Assembly (NCBI RefSeq): GCF_030053135.1 | Contig: NZ_CP125652.1 | Span: forward strand, 3,280,501 to 3,344,500 | Source of the DNA: Rhizobium sp. BT04 | GTDB taxonomy: Bacteria; Pseudomonadota; Alphaproteobacteria; Rhizobiales; Rhizobiaceae | Direction of reading: 5' to 3' | Length of the DNA stretch: 64,000 nucleotides | Shown here: positions 47,498-56,899 of the stretch, piece after piece | Layout of the letters: the number at the start of each line of letters is the position of its first letter | How positions within the stretch are numbered: position 1 is the stretch's first letter | Program-made: the position numbers and the translations under genes | The notes under the pieces: model-generated | Database searches by the model: none | What the model was told of the DNA's origin: nothing | What the model saw: only the letters and a program-made list of their open reading frames with translations

Positions 47498-47941
47498 ATG
47501 TCCGAAAAAACACTGAAACCAAGCGAAGCTGTCACCTCTGCCTGGACGAGCATCATGCGCGCCCGCGAGCGCTTGCTCGGCGCGATCGAAGCTGAGCTGA
47601 AAGCGGCGGGCCTCCCGCCGCTTGCCTGGTACGACGTGCTGTGGGAATTGGCGCGCTCGCAAGACGGCAGGCTGCGCCCCTACGAGATCGAGGAGCGGAC
47701 CTTGCTGACGCAGTATAATCTGTCCCGGCTGATCGACCGGCTGGAAAGAGAGGGCCTGGTCCGGCGCGAGGTCTTCGCAGAAGATGGACGCGGCCGCTGG
47801 GTGGTGGTCACCGATGCCGGCCGAAAGCTTCGCGAGCGCATGTGGATCGTCTATGCCGGATCGATCGAAACCCATATCGGCTGCAAGCTTGCCGACAGCG
47901 AGGCGAAGACGATCGCTGGCCTGCTCGACCGCTTCTTATAG
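47498..47941 (+). CDS. MarR family transcriptional regulator
   Basis: The 147-residue protein has PLAWYDVLWELARSQDGRLR, NLSRLIDRLEREGLVRRE and the wing DGRGRWVVVTDAGRKL. It probably represses the divergent GST gene and itself through the two dyads. The ATG giving MSEKTLKPS is used rather than an in-frame codon 57 nt upstream, because that would place the operators inside the gene. Confidence 0.9.
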   Translation: MSEKTLKPSEAVTSAWTSIMRARERLLGAIEAELKAAGLPPLAWYDVLWELARSQDGRLRPYEIEERTLLTQYNLSRLIDRLEREGLVRREVFAEDGRGRWVVVTDAGRKLRERMWIVYAGSIETHIGCKLADSEAKTIAGLLDRFL

Positions 47942-47990
47942 CAGGAGCATAATGCCGAAACCGCTTGCAGTTTTCGGCATCCGGCTCCGA

Positions 47991-48464
47991 TCAGGCAATC
48001 AGCGGCGCAGCAACAGCTTTCAGCACCGTCAACGCATCCTTCGGATCGACCCGCACCTGCAGCCCGCGCTGCCCGCCATTGATATAGACCAGCGGCTCGG
48101 CAAGGGCGGCTTGCTCGATCGCCGTCGGCACCGCCTTCTTCTGGCCGAACGGGCTGATGCCGCCGACATGATACCCTGTCAGCCGCTCGGCATCGGCGGG
48201 CTTCATCATGTTGGCCGATTTGCCGTGAAAGGCGCTGGCAAGCTTCTTCATGCTGACTTCGCGATCCGACGGCACGACGACGCAGACCGGCTTGCCGTCC
48301 ACCTCCGCCATCAGCGTCTTCAGCACCCGATGCGGCGCCTCGCCGAGCGCTTCGGCGGCCTGCAGTCCGACGCGCTCGGCATTGGGGTCGTAATCATAGG
48401 CATGGACCGTGAAGGCGACGCCTGCCTGCGAAAGAAGCTGAGTCGCGCGCGTGGTCTTGGACAT
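47991..48464 (-). CDS. ybaK: Cys-tRNA(Pro)/Cys-tRNA(Cys) deacylase YbaK
   Basis: YbaK hydrolyses mischarged Cys-tRNA(Pro). The 157-residue protein has ATQLLSQAGVAFTVHAYDYD, ALGEAPHRVLKTLMAEVDGK, with the conserved Lys, and GYHVGGISPFGQKK. Length and motifs match the EbsC/YbaK branch. A short hairpin (ATGCCGAAA / TTTCGGCAT) lies downstream of the converging MarR gene. Confidence 0.93.
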   Translation of the reverse strand: MSKTTRATQLLSQAGVAFTVHAYDYDPNAERVGLQAAEALGEAPHRVLKTLMAEVDGKPVCVVVPSDREVSMKKLASAFHGKSANMMKPADAERLTGYHVGGISPFGQKKAVPTAIEQAALAEPLVYINGGQRGLQVRVDPKDALTVLKAVAAPLIA

Positions 48465-48496
48465 CTCTTCCCCCGTGAACTCAGCGAGCCCGCCTG

Positions 48497-48847
48497 TCAG
48501 CCGCCGAACGTACCGGCATACATCTCCGGCTTGAAGCCGACCAGCAGCTTGCCCTTCGCCTCCAGCACCGGCCGCTTGATCATCGACGGCTGGTCGAGCA
48601 TCAGGGCGATCGCCTTTTCCCGGGTCAGGTTCTCGCGCTCGGCATCGGGCAGTTTGCGGAAGGTGGTGCCGGCGCGGTTGAGCACCGTATCGAGGCCGGC
48701 CTGGTCGATCCAGGTCTCGAGATGGGCGCGGTCGATACCGAGCGCCTTGTAATCGTGAAACTCATAGGCGACGCTGTGTTCTTCCAGCCAGCTGCGGGCC
48801 TTCTTCATCGTGTCGCAATTCTTGATGCCATAGATGGTGACGGCCAT
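48497..48847 (-). CDS. ArsC/Spx family reductase-like protein (YffB-like)
   Basis: The 116-residue thioredoxin-fold protein begins AVTIYGIKNCDTMKKA, with a single active-site Cys, followed by YEFHDYK and SMIKRPVLEAKGKLLVGF, which holds the Arg of ArsC-like enzymes. These are YffB-type proteins of uncertain role; arsenate reductase activity is not implied. The ATG giving MAVTIYG is chosen. Confidence 0.9.
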   Translation of the reverse strand: MAVTIYGIKNCDTMKKARSWLEEHSVAYEFHDYKALGIDRAHLETWIDQAGLDTVLNRAGTTFRKLPDAERENLTREKAIALMLDQPSMIKRPVLEAKGKLLVGFKPEMYAGTFGG

Positions 48848-48950
48848 GCCCGATCGATCTCCCTGTGATGACAGCGAGATAGCATGCACGCAAGCCGGCG
48901 CAAACGCCGTGCGGCGTGTTATCCCCCGGCTCGGCGATCACCGGTCCGGC

Positions 48951-50006
48951 TCAATTCTCCAGTGCGCCGGCCTTGCGCGAGACGCTGCTGGGGCTGTCGC
49001 AGGCGATCTTCATCAGGTCGCCGCGCCGCCGCACCAGCCGGTCCGATGTTCGGGTCAGGATCAACCCGTCCTGTGGGGCATGCAAGTCGATGCCGCCCGG
49101 TTGCCCCGGCCGGGTGATGATCGTCATGAGAAGATCGCCTTCCGCAATCCTCTCGCCGATATTGCGATGGAAGAGCACGGTGCCGCCTGCGGGGGCGCGA
49201 ACAATCTCGACATTGTCGAGCGGCACGGCCGGGCCGGAAAATGTTACCGCCGCCGTCTCGCCGCTGACGATCCCCCGAGTCACGAGGAAACGCCAGAGCC
49301 CGTCCGCATCCTTTTTCGCCAGGACCGGATCGACATCGCGCTTGCCGCGCAGCTCGACGGTGACGGAAAGTTTGCCGGGCAGTCGGGACTGGCGTTCGCC
49401 CGGAACCTGATACTTCCATGCGAAACCGACAGCCTCCTCGAAGGCCGAGCTTTCGCCATCCGAAAGCAGCACGGCCTCCATATCGAGTGCGGCTGCAAGA
49501 TCGGCGGCCTCCGGCCAGAAGGCCTCGTCGATATAGGCATATTGCAGGGATTCATCGTCGCAATGCAGGTCGAGCACGAGATCGGCGGCCAGCGCCATAT
49601 GCAGCAGCTGTCGCTTCAATCTGTCGGTAGCCGGATAATCGTCGAGGTCTTCGATCAGTGTCGCCCGATCGACAAGGGAGATCAGCGGGAAATCGCGGTT
49701 GAAATTGGTGCGTGAGCCCAGGTCGAAACGACCCTGCAATTCGCCGAAATGCGATTGCGCCGCACCGATCGGATTGGCCTGCGGCACGATGGTGATATCG
49801 CCGGCGATCCCGCCTTCACTTTCTGCCTGCCGCAGCCGCTCGCAGAGGAAATGCAAGAGCACCGTTCCCGGCAGCTCACCGGCATGCAGGGCCGCCTGGA
49901 TATAGGTTCTCGGCGCCTTCGGATCGCGGCCCTTAAAGCGCAGCACCGGCAGCCGCCACTCCGTTCCCGGCGTATCTCCCGGGATGATGATCTCTGAAAC
50001 GTCCAT
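48951..50006 (-). CDS. Succinylglutamate desuccinylase/aspartoacylase family protein
   Basis: The 351-residue zinc hydrolase has ALHAGELPGTVLLHFL (zinc His and Glu), FNRDFPLI, and VLDLHCDDESLQ (third zinc ligand). It resembles the AstE/AspA branch often annotated as carboxypeptidase-like; the substrate is unknown. The C-terminus has a biotinyl-lipoyl-like stretch (GTVLFHRNIGERIAEGDLL). Confidence 0.88.
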   Translation of the reverse strand: MDVSEIIIPGDTPGTEWRLPVLRFKGRDPKAPRTYIQAALHAGELPGTVLLHFLCERLRQAESEGGIAGDITIVPQANPIGAAQSHFGELQGRFDLGSRTNFNRDFPLISLVDRATLIEDLDDYPATDRLKRQLLHMALAADLVLDLHCDDESLQYAYIDEAFWPEAADLAAALDMEAVLLSDGESSAFEEAVGFAWKYQVPGERQSRLPGKLSVTVELRGKRDVDPVLAKKDADGLWRFLVTRGIVSGETAAVTFSGPAVPLDNVEIVRAPAGGTVLFHRNIGERIAEGDLLMTIITRPGQPGGIDLHAPQDGLILTRTSDRLVRRRGDLMKIACDSPSSVSRKAGALEN

Positions 50007-50079
50007 GCTGTCCTGGCTCTCGTTTGTATCTCGAACAGGTTTTCCGAGTCTTATGCGTGGAAATTGCGCAAGTGCAAGC

Positions 50080-50676
50080 TCAGCCGAGCAGCGGCCAGCG
50101 ATCGACGATCCGGTGTTCGGTTTTTCCGAGGAGGCTGTGGATCAGCAGGAATTCATGCGCCGTCCATGAAACCGGCCCGGCGAGGGTCGTCGGCGGCACG
50201 GCCTTGCGGTCGTAGAGCAGCGTCATATGCGGCGTGAAATTGCGGCTGATATTGTGTGGTAATCCTGTATTGTGCATGCCGACGCCCAATTGGACATGCA
50301 GCCGCGTAAGCGGTTTCAGCCCGCCTTCACCGCAAAGTACCAGCGGCCGTGCCTTGTCCTCCCGCCGAAAGCTCATGATCCTGTCGAAACTGATCGCGAT
50401 CGGCGCGCCCTCCACCGTGGCGCCTGCCTGGCGCGCCGCAAACACCGCGTCCTCCGGCAGCTCGTCATAGTCGCCGACGCCGATAACGCTCACATGCAGC
50501 GTCGAAAGCCGCGGTTTTGCGGAAAGGGAGAAGGTCTTGCCATGGTCATCGGCGATCGCGGCCAGCTGCTGCTCAATGGTCGCGGGAGGACGGAGTGCGA
50601 AGAACAGCCGGTGTCCGCCGCTCCGCCGCCCAGGCTGGTTTGGGCCATGGCCGAAGTCGAAGGGAATCTGGTTCAT
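50080..50676 (-). CDS. 2'-5' RNA ligase family (ThpR-like) protein
   Basis: The 198-residue protein has the two HxT/S motifs of the 2H phosphoesterase fold, STLHVSVIGVGD and FTPHMTLLYD, and the start RLFFALRPPATI. ThpR/LigT act on 2'-5' RNA linkages or cyclic phosphodiesters. It is divergent from the ogt gene. Confidence 0.9.
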   Translation of the reverse strand: MNQIPFDFGHGPNQPGRRSGGHRLFFALRPPATIEQQLAAIADDHGKTFSLSAKPRLSTLHVSVIGVGDYDELPEDAVFAARQAGATVEGAPIAISFDRIMSFRREDKARPLVLCGEGGLKPLTRLHVQLGVGMHNTGLPHNISRNFTPHMTLLYDRKAVPPTTLAGPVSWTAHEFLLIHSLLGKTEHRIVDRWPLLG

Positions 50677-50841
50677 GGCCTCAGCTCGTCATCACCCGCC
50701 TCATCGTTCCAAAAGAATGCCGAAGGATATCCCGAGAGAACGGAATATCAAGAACAAAAAAAGAACAATCGTGCAAGAAACGGGTTGAAACAGCGGCCGC
50801 CCCGTACGATTTTGTGGTATCGAAAACGCGGAGGCTGTGTC

Positions 50842-51405
50842 GTGAGTGAGACAACGCACCACTATCTCATCTTCGAAACCGCAGGCGGTTTCTGCGGCAT
50901 CGCCTGGAGCGACGCCGGCATCACCCGCTTCCAGCTACCGACCAAAGCAGCGGAAGCGGCCGAACGGCTCTTGGTGCGCCGCCTGCCGGATGCCGAAGCC
51001 GGCACTCCGACGCCTGCTGTGCTGGAGACGGTCGCTGCGGTGAAGCGCTACTTCCAGGGCGAGGAGACGGATTTTTCCGGCGTCGAAGTCGATCTTGCCG
51101 GCCAGGATGCCTTCTTCCGGGATATTTATGCGGCGGCAAGGCGTATCGGCTGGGGCCGCACCACCACTTACGGCGCGCTGGCCAAGGAGCTTGGCGTCGG
51201 GCTGGAAGCCGCTCGCGACGTCGGCCAGGCGATGGCGAAGAACCCGGTCGCATTGATCATCCCCTGCCACCGGGTGCTTGCCGCAGGCGGCAAGATCGGC
51301 GGCTTTTCCGCTCCCGGCGGCTCGACTTCGAAGGCCCGCATGCTGGAACTCGAAGGCGTCAACCTCGCACCGCCGCCGCCTGCCCAGCAGTCGCTGGGTT
51401 TTTAA
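50842..51405 (+). CDS. ogt: Methylated-DNA--protein-cysteine methyltransferase, GTG start
   Basis: The 187-residue protein repairs O6-alkylguanine. It has GWGRTTTYGALAKELG (DNA-binding helix), NPVALIIPCHRVLAAGGKIG with the acceptor Cys, and GFSAPGG. The GTG is chosen because GGAGG lies 8 nt upstream; no family sequence precedes it. It lacks an Ada N-terminal domain. Confidence 0.93.
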   Translation: MSETTHHYLIFETAGGFCGIAWSDAGITRFQLPTKAAEAAERLLVRRLPDAEAGTPTPAVLETVAAVKRYFQGEETDFSGVEVDLAGQDAFFRDIYAAARRIGWGRTTTYGALAKELGVGLEAARDVGQAMAKNPVALIIPCHRVLAAGGKIGGFSAPGGSTSKARMLELEGVNLAPPPPAQQSLGF

Positions 51406-51440
51406 GCGGCGCAGGTGCTTTTTGATAGAGCCTCAACCGC

Positions 51441-52175
51441 TCAATGCGGGCTGGCTGTCGGCCGGATGATGATCTCGCTGACATCGACGTCATCAGGCTG
51501 GCTGACGGCGTAGAGGATCGAATTGGCGATGGCCTCGGGGCTGATCGTGATCGCCCTGAAAGCCTTCATGGCGTCCCGCGCCGTCGGATCGGTGATGGTG
51601 TCGGCCAGTTCCGATGTCGTCGTGCCGGGAGAGATGACGGTCACGCGGATACGATCGGTCTCCTGCCGCAATCCGTCCGAGATCGCCCGCACCGCGAATT
51701 TCGTCGCGCAATAGACAGCCGCCGTCGGCGAGACGCTGTGGCCGCCGATCGAAGACAGGTTGATGATCTGCCCCGATCCCTGCGCCTTCATGATCGGAAG
51801 CGCCGCTGCGATGCCGTAGAGAACGCCCTTGATATTGACGTCGACCATCCGGTCCCACTCGTCGACCTTGAGGGCCTCGAGCGGCGAGAGCGGCATGACC
51901 CCGGCATTGTTGACGATGACATCCAGCCGTCCGAATTCGGATTTGGCAAAGCCCGCGAAGGCTTCCACCTGGGAACGGTCGGTGACGTCAAGCTGTCGCA
52001 GGCGCACCGTCCCGCCCTTTGCGGCGATGTCGCCGGCGAGTTCCTCCAGGCGCTCGGTGCGGCGGGCGCCGATCACGATATGGGCGCCTGCGGCAGCCAG
52101 TACCTTTGCCGCAGCCTCTCCGATGCCGCTGCTGGCTCCGGTGATGGCAATGACTTTTCCTTTGATATCAGACAT
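51441..52175 (-). CDS. SDR family NAD(P)-dependent oxidoreductase
   Basis: The 244-residue classical SDR has the coenzyme motif TGASSGIGEAA, NNAG, and the catalytic Ser...YCATK motif (IINLSSIGGHSVSPTAAVYC). It resembles SDRs that reduce aldehydes or alcohols. A start 12 nt upstream is also possible. It is followed by another SDR gene. Confidence 0.9.
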   Translation of the reverse strand: MSDIKGKVIAITGASSGIGEAAAKVLAAAGAHIVIGARRTERLEELAGDIAAKGGTVRLRQLDVTDRSQVEAFAGFAKSEFGRLDVIVNNAGVMPLSPLEALKVDEWDRMVDVNIKGVLYGIAAALPIMKAQGSGQIINLSSIGGHSVSPTAAVYCATKFAVRAISDGLRQETDRIRVTVISPGTTTSELADTITDPTARDAMKAFRAITISPEAIANSILYAVSQPDDVDVSEIIIRPTASPH

Positions 52176-52232
52176 TTCAAGCTCCATTTGTACGCCGCTC
52201 GCCTGGCGATGCGGTTGAGGGTTTTTTGGTGG

Positions 52233-53075
52233 TCAGGTGGGAAAATCGGCGCTGAGCGTCGTCTCCGCCCAGGCATCGAAGTTTGCGCGCAGCGCATCGA
52301 GCCGTTCGCGGGCGATCTTCAGGGCGGGTGCGCCGAGCAGCAGGCGCAGCGGCGGCGCGTCCGCTTCGAAAGCCGATATGATCGCGGTGGCCGCGCGCGT
52401 GGGATCGCCCGGCTGGTTGCCGGAGATCGAGCGGGTGGTCTGGCGTCGCTTGCCGGATGTTTCGGCATAGTCTTCGATGATCGTGCTGGATTCGACCATC
52501 GACCGGCCGGCCCAGTCCGTGCGGAAGGCGCCGGGTTCGAGGATTGTCACATCGATGCCGAGCGGTTTGATCTCATGCGAAAGCGATTCCGACAAGGCTT
52601 CGACCGCGAACTTGGTGGCGTGGTAGTAGCCGGTTGCGGCAAAAGCGACGAGCCCGCCGAGCGAGGAGACGTTGAAGATATGCCCTTGCTGGCGTCGGCG
52701 CATGCCCGGCAGGACCCGCTTGGTGACGGCGATCAATCCGAAGACATTGGTCTCGAACTGAGCGCGTATCTCCGCATCGTCGCCCTCTTCGATCGCCGAG
52801 AGGTAGCCGTAGCCGGCATTGTTGACGAGGACATCGATCGCGCCGAAATGGGTTTCGGCATCATGAACGGCGCGGGCGACGGAGTTGCTGTCCGTCACAT
52901 CGAGTGCAAGGGCGAGCGCGCGGTCGCCATGCTCTGCCGTGAGATCTGCCAGGCTCTCGGGTCTGCGCGCCGTCATGGCGGCGCGCCAGCCACGCGCCAG
53001 GACGGCTTCGGCGAGCGCCCGGCCGAGGCCGGACGATGCGCCGGTGATGAACCAGATGGGTGTTGGGGAAGACAT
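52233..53075 (-). CDS. SDR family oxidoreductase
   Basis: The 280-residue SDR has TGASSGLGRALAEA, NNAGYGY and the catalytic YYHATK (SSLGGLVAFAATGYYHATKF). The ATG giving MSSPTPIWFITG is used; the preceding ATG is too close to the GGAAAGGA ribosome site. It is divergent from no gene but followed by the other SDR after 57 nt, so the pair may be co-transcribed. The substrate is unknown. Confidence 0.9.
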   Translation of the reverse strand: MSSPTPIWFITGASSGLGRALAEAVLARGWRAAMTARRPESLADLTAEHGDRALALALDVTDSNSVARAVHDAETHFGAIDVLVNNAGYGYLSAIEEGDDAEIRAQFETNVFGLIAVTKRVLPGMRRRQQGHIFNVSSLGGLVAFAATGYYHATKFAVEALSESLSHEIKPLGIDVTILEPGAFRTDWAGRSMVESSTIIEDYAETSGKRRQTTRSISGNQPGDPTRAATAIISAFEADAPPLRLLLGAPALKIARERLDALRANFDAWAETTLSADFPT

Positions 53076-53142
53076 GATCGTCATCCTTTCCGGCCGGCAA
53101 ACGCGGCCTTCTCCTGTGGGGTATTGCCTTTCAGGCGGCGCG

Positions 53143-53517
53143 TCATTTGCGCCGAAGCACCATGCCGCCATGATGGAGGGTGTTACCGTCGACGAAATCG
53201 CCGTCGGCCGTAAAGCCCGTATCATCCCAATATTCGATGTGGCTTCCGGTGACTTCGTAGCGTCCCCGGTAGGCGCTTTCCCGGTTGCCGCGGGCTTCGT
53301 CGTAGCGGCCAGTGGGCAGAAGTTCGTGGCGGACGCGGCCATCATCCGTAACCCACATGCCGACATAGGGATGTTGCTGCATTGTGTTCTCGCTTGTTTG
53401 TTGCTGCTGAGTTTCTCGGTCGTTCACGGTATCGGCGGCGGACGAATCGGTCGCCGCGCCAGCCAGGGTGACCGCCGTGAAAAACTGCAGGAGGGGGCTT
53501 TTGAAAATCCTTCGCAT
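53143..53517 (-). CDS. Atu4866-like exported protein
   Basis: The 124-residue protein has an N-terminal signal (SPLLQFFTAVTLAGAATDSS) and the conserved body HPYVGMWVTDDGRVRHELLP, GRYDEARGNRESAYRGRYEV and DDTGFTADGDF, a family first defined on Agrobacterium Atu4866. The function is unknown. An earlier ATG (24 nt upstream) is possible. It is divergent from a LysR gene. Confidence 0.78.
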   Translation of the reverse strand: MRRIFKSPLLQFFTAVTLAGAATDSSAADTVNDRETQQQQTSENTMQQHPYVGMWVTDDGRVRHELLPTGRYDEARGNRESAYRGRYEVTGSHIEYWDDTGFTADGDFVDGNTLHHGGMVLRRK

Positions 53518-53621
53518 TGCCTTGCCTTTCGAAGCCTTCATGACCTCGACTGAAAGATAAGACGGAGAAGCCGAGCGATTAAGTTGCCAATCCAGGATGA
53601 CGTGGTTAGAAATGCTAACCA

Positions 53622-54518
53622 ATGGTCGACGATCTCGAAGGCATTTCAGTTTTTCTTGCTGTGGCGGAGGCGCGCAACTTCCGGCTCGCCGGCGAGCGGC
53701 TTGGCGTCACCCGCTCCGCCGTCAGCCAGGCCCTGCAACGCCTGGAAGATCGGGTCGGCGTCGCCCTGGTCCGGCGCACGACGCGCAGCGTCAGCCTGAC
53801 CGAAGCCGGCGAAGTGTTCTTCGAGGCGGTTCGTCCATCGGTCCGCCAGGTCAAGGATGCGATGCAGACGGTGCGGGAAATGCAGGCGCGCCCAAGCGGC
53901 TGGCTCAGGATCACGGTTTCCTCGATCGCCGAGAACTTCCTCTCCGGCACCTTGCTGGCCGGCTTCATGGAAGCCTGCCCTGACATCAAACTCGATATCA
54001 CCATCACCGATGACGAATTCGATATCGTCGAGGCCGGGTTCGACGCGGGTGTCCGGCTGGGCGAAGTGATCGAACAGGACATGATTGCGATTTCAGTCTC
54101 CGAAGAGCAGCGACAATGCGCGGCCGCATCCCCCGCCTATCTCGAGCGCCGCGGCCATCCCCACCATCCGCGCGAACTGCAGGACCACTCCTGCATCGGA
54201 TGGCGGCCACGCCCGGATACGGCGCCCTATCGCTGGGAGTTCACTGAGAACGATCGCGACTTCGACGTCTCCGTCGATCTCGCCGTCACGACCAACGACA
54301 TGGGCATGATGATCCGCATGGCCTGTGCCGGAGCAGGCATCACCTTCGGCATGGTGGAAACCTTCCAGCCCTATATCGAACGCGGCGAACTCATGCCGCT
54401 GCTGGAGGACTTTTGCCCGCCCTTCCCGGGCTTCTATCTCTACTATCCCAGGCGCCAGAGGCAGCCGCTGAAGCTGCGCGTATTGGTCGATTATGTCGGC
54501 AGGTCCCGTAGAAGGTAG
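53622..54518 (+). CDS. LysR family transcriptional regulator
   Basis: The 298-residue protein has NFRLAGERLGVTRSAVSQAL (helix-turn-helix) and a substrate-binding domain with GWLRITVSSIAENFLSG and DAGVRLGEVIEQDMIA. It is the type that commonly controls a divergent oxidoreductase; the divergent genes here are the Atu4866-like gene and the two SDRs. The effector is not known. Confidence 0.92.
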   Translation: MVDDLEGISVFLAVAEARNFRLAGERLGVTRSAVSQALQRLEDRVGVALVRRTTRSVSLTEAGEVFFEAVRPSVRQVKDAMQTVREMQARPSGWLRITVSSIAENFLSGTLLAGFMEACPDIKLDITITDDEFDIVEAGFDAGVRLGEVIEQDMIAISVSEEQRQCAAASPAYLERRGHPHHPRELQDHSCIGWRPRPDTAPYRWEFTENDRDFDVSVDLAVTTNDMGMMIRMACAGAGITFGMVETFQPYIERGELMPLLEDFCPPFPGFYLYYPRRQRQPLKLRVLVDYVGRSRRR

Positions 54519-54649
54519 ACATGGTCTCGGGATCCCCGGCTCAATGTTGCCGCTGCCACATGGTTTTGGTATTCCCGAGCCTCGCGGATCAGCGGTCGTC
54601 TTCATGCCAGCTCTGCCGGTCGCCGCTCTATCCCATTGCCGGAGAACAT

Positions 54650-55504
54650 ATGCTCGACGACGCCTTTCCCGTTCCGACCAGGGCCTTGGTCCGCCAAGGT
54701 GGGCGCGCCTGTTTTTATCGTCTCGTCAATACGAGTCCCCTGTTGATCCAGGTGCAATCGGGAACGAAGATCGTCATGGCGGATGATAAGGCTTTGCGCC
54801 TCGAAGCGGGCGCCTTTGGCTTGCTGCCCGACTATCGCCCCCTGACGATGGAGAACATTCCCAAGGCGCCGCAGAAGTATCAGACCTTGGCGCTACCTGT
54901 TCCGCGACGGCTTTTCGAGGATGCCTATAGCAGGATGGGATCGATTGCCGTTCCGTCGAGACCGGTCCCGGCAAGCACTTCGGAGCTGCCGGAGGAAGCT
55001 GCGGCATTGTTTGACTATTGCTGTCAGCCCGGCAATCTGACGAGGCTTCCCGGCGCCATTGCCAAGGCTCGTTTGATCGAACTGATCACCTGGTTTGCGC
55101 TCTGCGGCGCGGTGCTCGGCCAATGCCAAAGCCCTCGGCTTGAGGACCGGCTGCGGCAGATGATCGAAAGCGATACCGCTTTCGATTGGACGCTGGGGCA
55201 GGCGGCGCGCGCGTTCAACATGAGCGAAGCGACGCTGAGGCGCAAACTCGCCGCCGAGAATACCGGCTTCAGTGAGATCCTCAGCGACACGCGGATGAAC
55301 CGTGCCCTGGGGCTCATCCAGACGACGACACTGCCGATGGCGCAGGTTGCCCTTGAGGTCGGTTATGATTCACCGTCTCAATTTGCGGCGCGGTTCAAGG
55401 AGCGGTTTGGCGTCAATCCACGCCATGTGCGGGGCGGCTCCGAGCATTTTGAGCGGATCGGGACAGAAGTTGAGCAGACCGGGGCAGATATGCTCCAGCG
55501 CTGA
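54650..55504 (+). CDS. AraC family transcriptional regulator
   Basis: The 284-residue protein has a weakly conserved N-terminal domain and a C-terminal double helix-turn-helix (WTLGQAARAFNMSEATLRRK and MAQVALEVGYDSPSQFAARF). It most resembles AraC regulators of virulence or stress genes. The ATG 5 nt after GGAGA is used; the upstream reading is not family-like. YbhB-type gene follows. Confidence 0.88.
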   Translation: MLDDAFPVPTRALVRQGGRACFYRLVNTSPLLIQVQSGTKIVMADDKALRLEAGAFGLLPDYRPLTMENIPKAPQKYQTLALPVPRRLFEDAYSRMGSIAVPSRPVPASTSELPEEAAALFDYCCQPGNLTRLPGAIAKARLIELITWFALCGAVLGQCQSPRLEDRLRQMIESDTAFDWTLGQAARAFNMSEATLRRKLAAENTGFSEILSDTRMNRALGLIQTTTLPMAQVALEVGYDSPSQFAARFKERFGVNPRHVRGGSEHFERIGTEVEQTGADMLQR

Positions 55505-55542
55505 CGATAGTTCTCCTGCATCATCAACCGCAGGAAAACAGA

Positions 55543-56088
55543 ATGCGTTTCATCACAGCAGCACTTCTCGCCGCGTCCGTCTTCGGCGCGACGGCCGCCC
55601 AGGCCGAAATGAAGCTTACCTCGAAGGATCTGGTCGCCGGCAAGACGATGGCCGATGCGCAGGTCTTCAACAGCTTTGGCTGCTCGGGCAAGAACATCTC
55701 GCCGGAACTGACCTGGTCGGGCGCTCCCGAGGGAACCAAGAGCTTCGCCATCATGGCTTACGATCCGGATGCGCCGACCGGCTCGGGCTGGTGGCATTGG
55801 TCCGTGTTCAACATTCCCGCCGATACCGCGAAGATCGCCACCGGCGCCAGCGGTGACAAAAAGCTTCCCGCCGGCACCGTCGAAGGTCACACGGACTTCG
55901 GTACGTCAGGCTACGGCGGCGCATGCCCGCCGGCCGGCGACAAGCCGCACCACTACCAGTTCACCGTCTACGCGCTCTCGGTCGACAAGCTCCCGCTTCC
56001 CGATACGGCGCCGGCCGCCATGGTGGGCTTCTATGTCAGGGCAAATACGCTCGACAAGGCCTCCGTCGAGGTCACCTACGGCCGCTGA
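55543..56088 (+). CDS. YbhB/YbcL family Raf-kinase-inhibitor-like protein, exported
   Basis: The 181-residue protein has a signal peptide (ITAALLAASVFGATAAQAEM) and the PEBP motifs FGCSGKNISPELTWSGAPEG, DPDAPTGSGWWHW and GYGGACPPAGDKPHHYQF. It binds anionic ligands in the periplasm; no catalytic role is clear. It lies 38 nt after the AraC gene, which may control it. Confidence 0.9.
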   Translation: MRFITAALLAASVFGATAAQAEMKLTSKDLVAGKTMADAQVFNSFGCSGKNISPELTWSGAPEGTKSFAIMAYDPDAPTGSGWWHWSVFNIPADTAKIATGASGDKKLPAGTVEGHTDFGTSGYGGACPPAGDKPHHYQFTVYALSVDKLPLPDTAPAAMVGFYVRANTLDKASVEVTYGR

Positions 56089-56122
56089 AGCCGCGCTCAG
56101 GATCGCATCATCCTTGCATGAC

Positions 56123-56161
56123 AACGGCCGGCCGAGGTGACTGAACCTCGGTCCGGCCGTT
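56123..56161. terminator. Hairpin between convergent YbhB and GNAT genes
   Basis: AACGGCCGGCCGAGGT and ACCTCGGTCCGGCCGTT pair with one bulge around a 6-nt loop. No T-run is present, so it is a weak terminator or barrier. Confidence 0.55.
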
Positions 56162-56172
56162 CCTGTGCGGGC

Positions 56173-56667
56173 TTATCCGGCCGTCGCTACTTCCCAGCAA
56201 ATCAACGGACCGTCTTCGGCATCGATACGCTCGCCGGCGCGGGTGAATCCATTGCGCTCGAGGACGCGCTGTGACGCGATGTTCTCCAACCCGGTCTCTG
56301 CAGAGATCAGCGCCACGCGAGGATCGTTCCGCGCCCACTGCAGCAATTGCCCTATCGCCCGGGTCGTGCATCCAAGACCCTGGCGGGACGGCGCAACTCC
56401 ATAGCCGATATGGATGTTTCCATCATGTGGGACCCGAACGATGGAGCAGAGGCCGACGATCTCGCCATCCTCGACGATCATCCAGGCCGCCGGCGAAAAT
56501 TCGGCGCCGATGTCAGCCGCGAGCCGGCTCAACATCTGCAATATCTCGGGAGGCGCAAGGGCGCTGTCTTCGACAAGGCGCAGATGGAGGGGCGCGATGC
56601 CCTTCAGCAGCGCTTCGAAGTCACGACTGGTTAGTTCGATGATCATAATCTTCTCGACATTAGACAT
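56173..56667 (-). CDS. GNAT family N-acetyltransferase
   Basis: The 164-residue protein has the acetyl-CoA-binding region VAPSRQGLGCTTRAIGQLLQ and GLENIASQRVLERNGF, as in RimJ-like GNATs. A start 21 nt later is possible. The substrate is unknown. Confidence 0.85.
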   Translation of the reverse strand: MSNVEKIMIIELTSRDFEALLKGIAPLHLRLVEDSALAPPEILQMLSRLAADIGAEFSPAAWMIVEDGEIVGLCSIVRVPHDGNIHIGYGVAPSRQGLGCTTRAIGQLLQWARNDPRVALISAETGLENIASQRVLERNGFTRAGERIDAEDGPLICWEVATAG

Positions 56668-56899
56668 GCGCCGGCATGGGGCGCGCTAAGGCCGAGCGGT
56701 AGAATGAGGATCAGCTCTCGGTCACGATGCCGAGCGCCTTCATCCCTACCGCCGCAGCCGGTGAATTCTGGTTCGTTGCGACGGCAGACAAAGGCATTCT
56801 CCTCTAAGACTTAAATGCGAATAGCAGTCCGATGCGAGGATCGCAAGATGCCGGCGACGGTAGAGCGCCGATCGTAAATTGAACGCTGGCCGCGCAAAC

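Noticed and set aside
51444..53213. Open frame of 589 codons on the plus strand across the two SDR genes
   Set aside because: It runs antisense to two SDRs with intact motifs and shows no domain.
56717..56803. 28-codon open frame on the minus strand beginning MPLSAVATNQ
   Set aside because: AGGAG is almost adjacent to the ATG, leaving too little spacing for a ribosome site, and there is no family resemblance.
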